From: Rachicladosporium sp. CCFEE 5018
Taxonomy: Eukaryota > Ascomycota > Dothideomycetes > Cladosporiales > Cladosporiaceae
NCBI GenBank assembly: GCA_002077045.2
Contig: KZ111160.1
Location: 476,286-525,775 of the forward strand
DNA: 49,490 bases
Reading direction: 5' to 3'
Shown: positions 29,673 through 40,980 of the stretch, in pieces
Numbering within the stretch: position 1 is the stretch's first letter
Layout of the letters: the number at the start of each line of letters is the position of its first letter
The notes under the pieces: model-generated
The model's input: the letters and a program-made list of their open reading frames with translations, nothing else
Told to the model about the DNA's origin: nothing
Databases searched by the model: none
Made by a program: the position numbers and the translations under genes

Positions 29673-32389
29673 CTATCCCAGCCCAGCCTTTCCAGCCTTC
29701 ATAATCTGCGCAACAGGCACCAGTAGTCCCTCCCCGTCCTTCCCCAGCGCCGTACCCTTCGTCCAACCCATTTTCTCCATCAGCCGATGCCCGAAATTAT
29801 CCGCACTGATCTCTTTCGCACCGGCGCCCACAACCTCGCCATCACGAAGGCCGTGCCCTGAAACGCCGCCACCTCTACCACCGCGCGGAGCCATCCCGTC
29901 ACCTCGTCCACCACGACCAGCAGAAGAGAACTTGTTCGCCTTGCCCTTGTACGAGGAGTTCTTCAGGAAGCCGCGCTGGCTCGCCGCGATGATGCGATTG
30001 AAGTGCATTTCGCTGTATTCAAGCGTCTTCGTAGTCTTGTAGAGCATCGGGAAGCGCTTCTTACCCGAGCCTTGGCTCTTGCTCGTGATGTTCAGGCGTC
30101 CAGCAATGTCATGTAAGGCTGCGCGGTCGACTTTGTCCATTGGCGGGAACTTTTTCGCATCTAGCTCATCATCTTGCAGGAACTGCCGCAGCTCTTCGTG
30201 GAGTTGACTGAGCGTCATGCCTTGTGTGTACTTGGCTGTCAGGTCTGGGGTGCCGTTCATGCCGAGTAAGCCAGCCATGCGAAATTCCTCACGCTCGCGC
30301 TTTTTGGCAGATTTCTTCGACCGGTCCTTGTCCCAAGTGTCGTGTAGTACTTCACGCAGGTCTTCGTCGGAGAGCGCTTCGAGTTCTGGTGGGAGCTTGC
30401 CTTTGCGACCTTTCTTCGTCGGGCGCAAAGAGGGACGGTCGAAGTCCATTATGTCGAAGCCGTTGTCGCCGTACTGATCTACTGCGTCTGCGAGCGCAGA
30501 GGCATTCGGGAAGCTCAAGCCGTTCTTCTTCCGGCGTGGTGTGCTACGCGCTGACCGTGAAAGAGCAATGTGCTCCAGCCCTGCTCTTGCTTCTGTCACG
30601 TCGCCAAAGCCTTCCACATCCATTTCCACGAACGTGCCGTCGTCTATGACAACCTCATCACCCTCGATACCTAGCTCTTCCTGCTTTTGCAGCAACCGCG
30701 CGACAGTCTCATCGTCCATCTGGTCCCGCCGCCGCTGTCGCAGATCCTCCTCATCCTCCCACTGCTCTTGCTCATCATACTCCAGATCGTTCTCCAGGTC
30801 GCTCGAGTCGTAGTCAGAGGCGTTCAGTCCATCGCTGTCAAGCTCACTGAGGTCCTGGCCAATGATGTCCTCGTCCGAGTTGTCCGAGTCATCTGACCCA
30901 CTCTCATTAGACTGCAGTTGGCTGAAGTCGATGTCGCGGGTGCTCTGGTCGAGTAGCTCATCGTCCGCGATCACACGCCCATCCACCACAAGTGACGGAC
31001 CCGCAGCGGCAGAGTTTGGCGCGAGCAGATCGTCTACGTCCTCTCCCTGCTCTCGCAGATTCTCGAGGTAGTCCCTGCACGCCGCCATATCCTCGTCGCT
31101 GTCATCAGAATTCAGCTCCCGTGCTTCAGCGTTGATTTCCCGCAATTCCCTGTTTTGCCTTTTGCGCCCACGCTTTCCTCGCCTGCTCGCAGTCTCGGCG
31201 CTCTGCAGCTGACCCGCAGTCTTTTGTGAGCTTCTCTTGCTCTTGATCGCTTCCTTGAGTTCCGCACGCAGCGCTGCGACAGTCTCCGGCGGCGGGCTCT
31301 CAACATGATCTCCTGTATTGCCATTGTTCAGCGACGCAGCCAGATCGACATTGGGCACTCGCTGATTCTGTTTCCTCCACCAGCCGTTCTCAGCTGGCTT
31401 GAAGCTCTGTGATGGATCTGCCTCTTGGGCAGCCCATCCAGGCGCCTTCGCCCAACCGCTGCCTCCTGTTGCCCGGGTGCTCCCATTCGCCCAGTCCGGA
31501 CTCGCAGAATCCACTGTCTCCGACGGCTCAAGAGACACTCCGAGTGCTTTCAGAAGCTCGTCTGTTACATGCACCTCTTTCTGCTGCACGGACACGGGAC
31601 TTTGGGGTCGTCTTACAGTGCGTGCCTGTGGCTTCGGTCGCTCCGTCACTGGGTCATCGACGACTATGGGTTGATTGCGGCCGCGGAAGACGATCTCGTC
31701 TCCACTAGAGTCCGAAAGAGAGGGTGAACGTGGTCGGATAGGCGCTTTGCCCTTCCCTTTCGATTTGCCGTTAATCGACATGTCGCCAACGGTGTCGATG
31801 ACAAATGTTGGCGCTTCAGCTCGTAGTGGTGTCGACGCTTTGCGCGCTTGAATTGGCTCAATATCTGCAGCTCCATCGAGGCCAAATATTACAGAGGTTT
31901 GCTCTCGCATGGTCTCGTGAATGTGCATTGCCTGCGTGCCGTTGGAGATCTCCATCTCAACGTCCTCGACAATGTTAGTCTGAATAGCAGCGTCGTCCAA
32001 ATCTTCGTCCTCGTCATCGTCGGTATCATCAAGTGACTCGTCGTCAATTGGAGCGACCACAGCCGGCGTATCTTCGATCGGTGCATCATTCTCAATCGGC
32101 TTCGGAGATGCGCTCACGAAGGAGATCGCCTGATGTCGCAGTCTCACAGCTGCTCGTCCTGGAGTAGAATCTCCGGATCGCTGTGTGAAGCCGCGAAAGC
32201 TGGGTCCGGCCGGCTCGTCTGATCGTAGTCAGTTCTCTGCATTTGGTGGCGAACTTGCAGGCATCATGTACCATCATCGTCGAAGTACACATCGCGCTTG
32301 CCCTGCTTTACGAAGGGCGCTCTTCCTCCGGGCGACTTTTGCGCTTTCTGTTTCTTCCCGGCCCTGCCCTTGGGCGATTTCTTGGGCAT
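29673..32389 (-). CDS. SQS1: G-patch protein Sqs1/Pfa1, Prp43 cofactor (copy B)
   Basis: CDS is complement(join(29673..32218,32272..32389)), 887 aa, the same length as copy A. The N-terminal exon, R3H-like region, RGG-type stretch and C-terminal G-patch are all kept. Many replacements lie in the acidic low-complexity N-terminal third, for example the stretch before AAIQTNIVED. The R3H and G-patch regions are almost unchanged. This is the expected pattern for two functional copies under selection on the folded parts. Confidence 0.88.
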
Positions 32390-32903
32390 ATCTCCCTGCA
32401 ATCTTGGGTTTCTGTACAGGTCCACAGGAGAACTGCGTGATAGAAGGAGAAGAATGTAAACAGCGAACTCTGTTTACGCACGAAGAGAGCGACTTTGGTC
32501 AGTAAAGACAGGCTGTGCAATTAGACAATAGATCAATCATCAATGGAAGTGGCCCGCGAGTACATCGACTCTTCATGACGAAACGCTAAGATCGGGTCTT
32601 GGCGATCTGACGCAGGGATGTGGGGCACTCCACGAGCGACTCCAGGCACTGCGAGCTTGCGATAGCAGCGATATGAGTGATCAGCTTCCTGTGATTGCGT
32701 CTTGTCATAGCTCAGTCCTGAGATAGTCTTGTGTGTTTCTCCTGGGTCACGATTCCCGAGATTCCAGTATCGGGAAGGAGCCTAAGATACCCCTACCATC
32801 GTAGCATCACCTGCTCTCATGACCAACACCTGACCCATGCCACTATAGCTGTTTGCTTGAGAAACTCATTTCCCACTTGTCGACTAGGACGGTCAATGCC
32901 AAC
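32390..32903. promoter_or_regulatory. Divergent promoter SQS1/ATG4 (copy B)
   Basis: This is the counterpart of 9327-9840, of the same length, with scattered substitutions. No element is assigned. Confidence 0.45.
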
Positions 32904-34288
32904 ATGACCAACAACGACTTCTCTCGCTTCAGCAAGAAAGTCGTGCAGTACTTCTGGGATCCTCTACCAAGGAACGAGGATGCCTCTCAGATCTGGTGCC
33001 TGGGGCGATCATACGATTCGAAGTACCAGGATGCACGGCAATCGAAAGTGCTTGGGACCTCGCCGTCTGGAGAGTCGACATCCTCCAAAGCCGACTCAGC
33101 CGTAGCCACTGAGACAGCAGCGAAGCCAGAGAGTGAGTGGGAGAGTGTTGAACGAAGTCCATCAGTAGGGGCTGAGGAGTCAACCTTGAAGGGCCAGGTA
33201 GAGCTGTCAGTATCGGAGGAAGAGGCTCTTGGGTGGCCATCCGAGTTCCTGGACGATCTCGAGGCGAAATTATGGCTCACATACCGGTCAAACTTCACGC
33301 CCATACCCAGATCACCCGACCCGGCTGCCACCTCGAACATTTCATTCTCGACGAGACTTCGAAACTTGACTGCCCAAGCCGGCTTCACGAGCGATACGGG
33401 CTGGGGCTGCATGATCAGGAGCGGCCAGAGCATGCTTGCGAACACCCTATCAGAGCTGCGGCTGGGCAGGGATTGGCGGGTTGGCCAGGAGAAGCAAGCA
33501 CAAAAGGATCTCCTTGCACTCTTCGCAGACGTGCCAGAAGCACCCTTCAGCATACACAAGTTCGTCGAGCACGGTGCGCAGGCATGTGGAAAGCATCCGG
33601 GCGAGTGGTTTGGGCCCAGTGCGACAGCCAGGTGCATACAGTAAGCTCGGCTTAATTCGATGGATCACTCCTGCATCTTCACTGACAACTGTGCAGAGCC
33701 CTCGTCGCGAAGAATCCAGCTCTGAATCTTCGCGTCTACGTCCGCCCAGACGACAGCGACGTCTACGCTGCATCCGTTACTCAGACCGCCACTGCTCTCT
33801 CCGCAAATGAGAGTTTCGAGCCCACTCTAATACTACTAGGCGTCCGGCTAGGCATCGACCGCATCACGCCCGTCTACCACGCAGCCCTCAAATCCCTGCT
33901 TGAGCTTCCCCAATCCGTAGGCATTGCCGGCGGCCGCCCCTCATCATCTCACTACTTCCTCGGCCACCAAGGAGATGCGTTTTTCTACCTCGATCCTCAC
34001 ACCACTCGTCCTGCCTTACCTCTAGATCCCTCGGAAGAGGATATAGCGACCTGCCATACTCGTCGAGTGAGACGAATAGGGCTAGCGGAGATGGACCCCA
34101 GCATGCTACTTGGCTTTCTCGTCAAGAGTAAAGAGGATTTCGAGGAGTGGAGACGGAGGCTGGGGGAGTGTGGCGGCAAGGCTGTGGTGCATGTGCATGA
34201 ACGGGAGCCGAGGTATGCTACGGGGGTTGAGAGGGAGGGGGCGGAGGAGGAAGTAGAGGCTTGGGACGAGACGGGGGATGAGACTTGA
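32904..34288 (+). CDS. ATG4: Cysteine protease Atg4 (copy B)
   Basis: CDS is join(32904..33640,33697..34288), 442 aa. The protein starts MTNNDFSRFSKK. The catalytic Cys in GWGCM and the DPH motif are kept. The donor is GTAAGC where copy A has GTGAGC. The first half of exon 1 is nearly identical to copy A, while exon 2 has many synonymous differences. No frameshift or stop was found when exon 2 was read through by hand. Confidence 0.92.
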
Positions 34289-34985
34289 GGTTGAAGACTT
34301 ACGTTGCTATGTCATCGAGCGGATGGAATGGAGAATACGACCCTGACCATGGGAGCTTTGCCTAAGCATCGTCCGCGAGATGCTGGGAGTTTTGGGTGAA
34401 AGCTGGGCGCACTGCATCGGAGGATATACCTGGAGCATTTACGTAGCGTCATGACATTTCACAGTCGTCGCGCTCTCGCTTGCTAGCTTCCTGTAAGACT
34501 GAGGTGTCAGCTCGATGATATTCGGTCGTCTGAAGTCGACCAAGGCAGTGGCGTGCACGGTGCGCAGAGAAATCGCGAAATCGCCACGCTCGACCGATTT
34601 GGGAAAGCAGCACAACAAATGCTGTGCCATCTGGTGTCCAGTCAGCGCTTGAGTACCGAAATCGCAGAAGGGAGACTGCTCAGAAGCGCGCAACACATCT
34701 AGAGCAAGTGGAAGTGAGGCAAGTTTTGAAGTTATTGATCATGCATTCATCTGCTCTACTCTCTCCCCATCTCCCGCGCCGTACTGTACAGCACCCTCTC
34801 GCGGAGACACCTCGCTGCCATCTCAGCAGCAGCAGCAGACAGCCATGGTATTCTGCTCGCACCCCCCAAGTAAGAAAAGATGACACCCAAGTCGACTACC
34901 CATTGCCAACCCGTGCCTCAACGCCCATGTGAACCCACCCTCATGATATCAAGAAAAAGCACCCGCTTCAACTAGGCGTGAGCGC
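34289..34985. other. Convergent intergenic region ATG4/H2B (copy B)
   Basis: This is the counterpart of 11226-11916. The ATG4 side is diverged, with indels (about 34289-34720). The H2B side is almost identical to copy A. No gene is seen. Confidence 0.45.
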
Positions 34986-35608
34986 CTATTTCGTTGAGGA
35001 GGAGTACTTGGTGACGGCCTTGGTGCCCTCGGACACGGCGTGCTTGGCGAGCTCACCGGGGAGGATGAGGCGCACGGAAGTCTGGATTTCGCGCGAGGAG
35101 ATGGTGGACTTCTTGTTGTAGGCGGCGAGCTTGGAGGCCTCTGTTGCGACGCGCTCGAAGATGTCTGATGGAATGAGTCAAACTAGAATTCAGAAAGTGA
35201 TGGAGCTGAATGGGGTTGACAAACCGTTGACGAAGGAGTTCAGGATGGACATGGCACGGTTGGAGATACCAGTGTCGGGGTGGACCTGCTTGAGCACTGG
35301 AGAAAATGTCAGTCAAGTGCGCGTGATGGGATCGAGATGAGGCGAGGATCGCGTACCCTTGTAGATGTACGAGGAGTAGGTCTCCTTGCGGGTCTTGTTG
35401 CGCTTCTTCTTGCCATCGGCGCTGGGCGCGGAAGTCTTCTTTCCGGCCTCCTTCTTCTCCGCTGGGGCTTTGCCTGCTGGTGCCTTGCCGGCGGTGCTTG
35501 AGGGCGTCTTCTGTATGGGAGTCAGATTGTGATGCAAATCGGACTGTGTTGAACGCGTCTGATGAGATGCGACAGGCAGAAACTCACGGTTGCGGTCTTG
35601 GGAGCCAT
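34986..35608 (-). CDS. HTB1: Histone H2B (copy B)
   Basis: CDS is complement(join(34986..35164,35225..35296,35357..35510,35588..35608)), 141 aa. Exon lengths equal those of copy A, and no amino-acid difference was noticed. Introns differ by a few bases, including one 1-bp indel. Confidence 0.95.
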
Positions 35609-36156
35609 TTGAGCGGTATGTGAGTCTAAAAGACGCGGTTTTTGATGTTGACTGGATGTGGTGGATGAGTTGAGTTGACTTGTGGTGATGGATGTCGATG
35701 TATACTGGCGTGTGGTGATGAAGAGGAAGAAGAAGTGCAAGCGACAGTGAGGAAGTGGGACGGCGTCGCTCTTGTAGTGCGTGCGCCCGCTGCGTGAGGT
35801 GCTCTGTGATTGCGGGCAGCCGCGAAACGCGCCTGTGCGCTAAGCCNNNNNNNNNNNNNNNNNNNNNNNNNNNNNNNNNNNNNNNNNNNNNNNNNNNNNN
35901 NNNNNNNNNNNNNNNNNNNNNNNNNNNNNNNNNNNNNNNNNNNNNNCGCGCAGGCTCGTGCCAAGCCGTGCAATCAAACCCGCTGTTGCGACTGTGCACC
36001 CCGCTACTTCTTAAACCCCAGCGCGCCGTCACCAACACCGCTGCCTCTCTTCTTCTCTTCTTCATCCACGACCATCGACATCAATCCACGCACTCATCTC
36101 ATCCAGCTTATCCGACTCACCCACCTCAACAACCCAATCCATCCCAATCCATCAAA
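35609..36156. promoter_or_regulatory. Divergent histone promoter with N gap (copy B)
   Basis: This is the counterpart of 12541-13015. The minus-strand GCAATCA (35807-35813) and the plus-strand copy beyond the gap are kept. The middle one would lie in the gap. The spacing between the histone starts exceeds copy A by exactly 73 bp, which equals 100 N minus the 27 bp of copy A. Confidence 0.55.
35847..35946. other. 100-N assembly gap in the histone promoter
   Basis: The flanks match copy A positions 12778 and 12806. Only 27 bp (12779-12805) separate them there, so the gap length is a placeholder. Confidence 0.95.
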
Positions 36157-36811
36157 ATGACGGGCGGCAAATCTGGCGGCAAGGCCTCTGGCACCAAGTC
36201 GAGCGCGCAATCGTGAGTTCATCTCGTCCATCAAACGCATCTGCCTGAGCCGGTCACTTCATCGAAGTTCCGGCTTCAGCATGATGCGTCTTTGGCGTAC
36301 TGCATTCATCGGCGCAAACTGACATCACATTCACAGGCGTTCATCCAAGGCTGGGCTCGCATTCCCCGTTGGTCGTGTTCACCGTCTCCTCCGCAAGGGC
36401 AACTACGCACAGCGTGTCGGTGCTGGTGAGTCAACGTGCCTACTACTGCAGCCTGATCTCATCATCTGACCTCAATCCTCCAGGCGCACCCGTCTACCTC
36501 GCAGCTGTCCTCGAGTACTTGGCGGCTGAGATCCTCGAGTTGGCTGGCAACGCCGCTCGCGACAACAAGAAGACCCGTATCATCCCCCGTCATCTCCAGC
36601 TCGCCATCCGCAACGATGAGGAGTTGAACAAGCTCCTCGGCCACGTCACCATCGCCCAGGGTGGTGTGCTTCCCAACATCCACCAGAGTAAGTTACACTG
36701 GCATTCACAGTTTCCGCTGCCAACAGTCACTGACATCACATCTCAGACCTGCTTCCCAAGAAGACCACCGGCACAACCGGCAAGGGTGGCAAGACCAGCC
36801 AAGAGCTTTAG
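36157..36811 (+). CDS. HTA1: Histone H2A (copy B)
   Basis: CDS is join(36157..36212,36337..36425,36484..36687,36747..36811), 137 aa. The C-terminal SQEL is kept and no amino-acid difference from copy A was noticed. The last intron is three bases longer and diverged in its middle. Confidence 0.95.
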
Positions 36812-37789
36812 GTTTCTTCTCAATCACACTGGGTTCTGGCGTCGGGGATTTGATGACACTGGGTTCATCATGGGTATGAGCACTGAGATGGGGTTCTCAC
36901 GAGTGCTTTTCCATATTGCTTTTGGCATGTTCATGCGACTGGGAGGTTGAGATGAAGGGGCCTGCGAGATGTACAGTGCGCCCAAAGGAGAGGCGCCTTC
37001 GTGCGTGACGGCGGTGCAGTAGGCAGCGAGAATGATGAATGATACCACCTTACCAAGCACTGCCTTCTCGGCTTCTCATTCCGTTGCTCCACACTTGCAA
37101 GTATCTGGTCTCTTACACATCCATTTCTTCCATGTTCAATTGACAAGCAAAACTGCAAGCATTACAGCTCCTCTCGTCCAGTCACATCTGGATCCAGGAG
37201 CTTGTCACCAGGTGATACGGAGCAGCGGCAGAGGGACATGCAGCAGTCCCGGCACCTTTCACGAGATCAAGGCATCCAAGAGAGAGCAGGCCAAGATCTG
37301 ACAAGTCACGTTGCACGGCAGACGCCACGCTCTTTAGACTCGCATCACGCACACTCCACGATGCGACGACTTCTGCTACGTGCTCCTGCTACATGCTCCA
37401 GCTCCAGCTCCTCAACATCTCCAGGACGACGACTTCGCTACGCTATGTCGAAGCTCGTGTAGCAAAGGAGCTGAGGCCTCGTGGGAAGATGGGTACCAAA
37501 TTTCCCACTTCATCTTGATCACTGCATTCTCTGCGTGCGCTTCACCTCTCATTACTCACTGCTCGTTCGAGCCTTCCCTCGCTACGAGTCTTCGCTCAAT
37601 TTCCCATTCGTGTCTCCTTTGCGTGTGATCTGCCAAATCCTGCCTGGCCACAACCGTTAACTTGCTCCCCAACAACTACTACCCTTTCCTTTCGACTTCA
37701 CTACCAAAATCTGCAACCCAACAACACCCAACTTGCATACTCACAACTCCTCACCAAGGATCCCAACAACAAATCCCAAGACAGCAACA
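36812..37789. other. Region between H2A and the small gene (copy B)
   Basis: About 1 kb holds the H2A 3' UTR and the promoter and 5' UTR of the next gene. The last 110 bp, a C/A-rich leader typical of fungal 5' UTRs, are absent from copy A. Confidence 0.5.
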
Positions 37790-38272
37790 ATGCCTCTCTC
37801 CGCCAAACAGCTCGAGGTGCGTGTGCCCTTACCCAAACACTCCTACCTGGCTTCTCACCCTCAGCATATCAGCTAAACCTTCCCACAGTACCTCGCCCTA
37901 ACCTGGCAATGCTTCGAATCCGAGCCCAAAATCGACTTCGCCAAGTTCGCCAAACTCGCCAACCTCGCCTCTGCGAACTCAGCCCGCGAACTCCTGCGCG
38001 TGACCAAGAAGGAACTGCGTGAGGAGTATGGGGCGTTCCAGCCCGCTGACGGGAATGCTAATGGAGGGGGGGCTCCAAAGGCGACGCCGAGGAAGCGTAA
38101 GGCGACTGCAAAGGATGATGGGGATGACGATGAGGAGGTAGGTACGCCGGTGAAGAAGGGGAGGATGCACGGGAAAGAGGGAGGGGAGGGTGGGGAGGAA
38201 GGGAGGGTGGTGAAGAGGGAGGAGAGTGGGGAGGAGAATGCTGAGGTGGGGGCGGAGGAGGGGTTGTCTTGA
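37790..38272 (+). CDS. Small conserved fungal protein with Lys/Glu-rich tail (copy B, intact)
   Basis: CDS is join(37790..37816,37889..38272), 136 aa. The first exon encodes MPLSAKQLE. The second continues with YLALTWQCFESEPKIDF, then AKLANLASANSARELLRVT. This is a helical N-terminal module of about 55 residues resembling a family of uncharacterised ascomycete proteins (pattern: LEYLALAWxCF...PKIDxxKLA). The rest is disordered and rich in Gly, Lys and Glu, with a possible nuclear-localisation patch PRKRK. No function is known to me. The ATG has a good context (ACAATGC) after a C/A-rich leader. Copy A (14536-15036) is broken. Confidence 0.7.
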
Positions 38273-38702
38273 GCGTGACTGAGAGAGTGTTGGAGTGGTC
38301 CTTTTGGTGGCGATGCTGTCAGATAGGCTGCCAAAAGGGCGACAGCTCGAGATACGGCAGAAGCCTCTCCTTGGCTGTGAGACTGTACCAGTGCTGGCAA
38401 GGAGAGACTTGACAGTAACTTGGCCGAAGCATGACGGTCCTGGGAGAATCGTTGGAGACGGCCTAGCGAAACAAATACTCTAATACCCAGCCAGTCTACC
38501 ACGAGACCATAAAGCTTCACAACAGCTCTCGTGCTTTTCAGCAGTACTTGTTTTCAGTGAATGGTTTCCGTGACGAGGTATGTACTTACATTTGACCCAC
38601 TCATCAACACCTCTCAAACGAACAGTCCATACATCTGCATTGCGTGTGCAGTCGCCTGCGCTCCAAAACGCCCAAGAACACCTCCCATACCCACTACCAT
38701 AC
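38273..38702. other. Convergent intergenic region before NOP56 (copy B)
   Basis: This is the counterpart of 15037-15450, with a short insertion near 38345-38360. No gene is seen. Confidence 0.45.
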
Positions 38703-40453
38703 TCACGAACTCTTACTCTTCTTACTCTTCTTCACCTTGACATGCTCCTCCGGCACCTCGCCCTTAGCAAGTACCTCGCTCTCCGCCTTCCTCTTCTTAT
38801 CCTTCTTGATCTTCTTCTCCACAGCCTTCTCATCAACCTCTACCGCTGCAGCAGGTGCTTCGCTCTTCTTCTCCTTCTTGCTCTTCTTCCCAGCCTTGGC
38901 ATCAGCGTCGATATCAGCCATCTCGACATCGGCCTGCTCGGTTGGTTTCGAAGCCTTTTTATCCTTCTTGGCTTTCTTTCGCAGTGCTTGCTCAGTTGCT
39001 TGGTCCGTTACGCCGGGTGCGGCGATCTCCTCTTCTGCGCCGCCTTTTGAGGGGTCGGAAACATTGATTGAGGCGAGTGTGGCGTTCATGGCTGCTTGCT
39101 GTGGAAGTTTGTTAGTGGCTGTAGCCCATGTATAGTCAATGAGGGAAAGAGAGAACGTACCATAGCATCAGCGTTCTTTGTCGGGTTTACACCCTCGGAG
39201 TAGAATCTTAGCCTCTCCTCAACCTGTTCCTTCAGTGCCTCTCCAAATTTCCTCGTAGGCTGCATGCTGAAGTTGTCGATTCTGCTTGCGATACTCGTCT
39301 TGTTCGCCAGAAATCTCGAGATGCGGCCCTTATTCTTCGTACCTGCGCGGCCGATGAACGAAGAGTGGTAGATCAACCCGTACTTGGGCGTGTTTCCCTT
39401 CGTCTTCAGAGCTCGGAAGAGCGCTTTCTCAGCGCCCAAGATCTGCACAGTGGAGGCAGGGTACTTGGCGAGGTTCGTCAAGCTGCCAGCATGAGAGATG
39501 AGACGTGCACCGACAGTCTCGCCGATCAATGCTGCGAGATTAGGGGCAACAATGCCCATCTTTGCGACAAGATAGGCGCCGAGGGATTTGCGGTATTTGC
39601 CTAAGTCGGACGTGCGTTTGGCGAAGAGCATCACATTCTCCATATCTGTCTCGCTCAAGTCTTGGCCCATGGAGACTTTGGCTGCCTCGATGATCGCGCG
39701 TGCGGTGGACTGATCGTCATCGACGAGCGCGGCGAGGTCATGGAGTTGGTCTTCGGAGAGCGTAGTCTTGTTGCCGATGAAGAGAGCGCATTGAGCATAC
39801 TTTGTGTTGTCGCTCACTATCCTGACGAGCTCGGGGAAATGCCAGCCATACCATTCGCGAACACGCATGGAGAAGGTATTCACTGCCTTGTCGAGGTGAT
39901 CTAGTGTTGCGATGGCTTGGATGATGTGGTTGTCGTTCTTCTGCACGCTGAACTTTACCTTTGCCCGACTGTAGGCATGGCCAAGACCTAGTTGTGCGCG
40001 AGAGACGTCGCCGGATTGCAGACCCTTGAGGAGCTTCTCCGAGTGCAGACGGATGCCGCGGAGGAGGTCTGCGACAATCTCGCTGGTCTCTGGCGTCTCG
40101 CACTCGACGCCAGGGAAGTCGGCCTTGATGGAGCCAGCTAAGTTCCTGTCGCCCACACCAAGAGTGACCTTCTTCTTCTCCTTCTTGCCACTTGAGGGTA
40201 GGTTGGCTTCCAGGGTAGTGCGCAGGTAGTCGCTCATGATGCCCTCGGAAATCTCGTTCGCATTCTCGAGTGCCTGGCTGGCTCCTTGGAAGGGCGCAAA
40301 GGAGACGAGCTGCACCATCTTGCCGAACTTGGCCAGGTCAGTATGCGCTGCCTGCACCTCTGGCAGCTGGGCACCGATCGAGTCGCCCTGCAGCTTGACG
40401 GCGAAGATGGCATACCCGACGGACGACTCGTGGAGGAGGTAGTCGGCGGACAT
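38703..40453 (-). CDS. NOP56: Box C/D snoRNP core protein Nop56 (copy B)
   Basis: CDS is complement(join(38703..39098,39161..40453)), 562 aa. The 431 residues of exon 1 appear identical to copy A. Exon 2 differs at two residues (D to N in AAMDATL, Q to H in EEQVK). The stretch 39272-39992 carries dense synonymous differences, while the two ends of the gene are nearly identical to copy A. Confidence 0.95.
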
Positions 40454-40980
40454 GGTGGCGGTGTTGTTGGAATATTAGCTGGAGTGCTCAGTCATGCGCT
40501 GTAAGTTGGTCCAGAGTAATGCTGTGTCCATGAGATGCAGTGTTATACAGCGCCTCGAATGCTTCCAGACAGTCGGTTGTAGTCGAAAATTGAAAAGCTT
40601 CGAGCTCACGCGGGTGACAAAAGTAGTGGACCAGTTGTGCAGGTACTGCAGACAGGCAGACAGATATATACAGCGCTTTGACAGTACATCCGTAGATGCT
40701 GCTCTCAACGAAAGCAAGGCTTTTCGCTAGAAGATCTTGAGATCAGTATCAGCAGCGATCCGGTATTGCAGTGCAATGTGATAGCGGTACAATCTATTGA
40801 TCCCTCGAGTGATTCACTTCTTTTGTCATTCGCAAAGCTCTTCGGGATACCTTCCGTATTGAGATGACACGCGAATGTCAACGCGACTTTTCATGGACAG
40901 CCAAACGATAGGTGCAGGATTGATTCGATACACCATCAAGGACAGTCTGACCAAAACAATCAGTCAGAAAAGCACTCATC
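40454..40980. promoter_or_regulatory. Divergent promoter NOP56/CCT6 (copy B)
   Basis: This is the counterpart of 17202-17726, closely similar with a few single-base changes and indels. No element is assigned. Confidence 0.45.
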
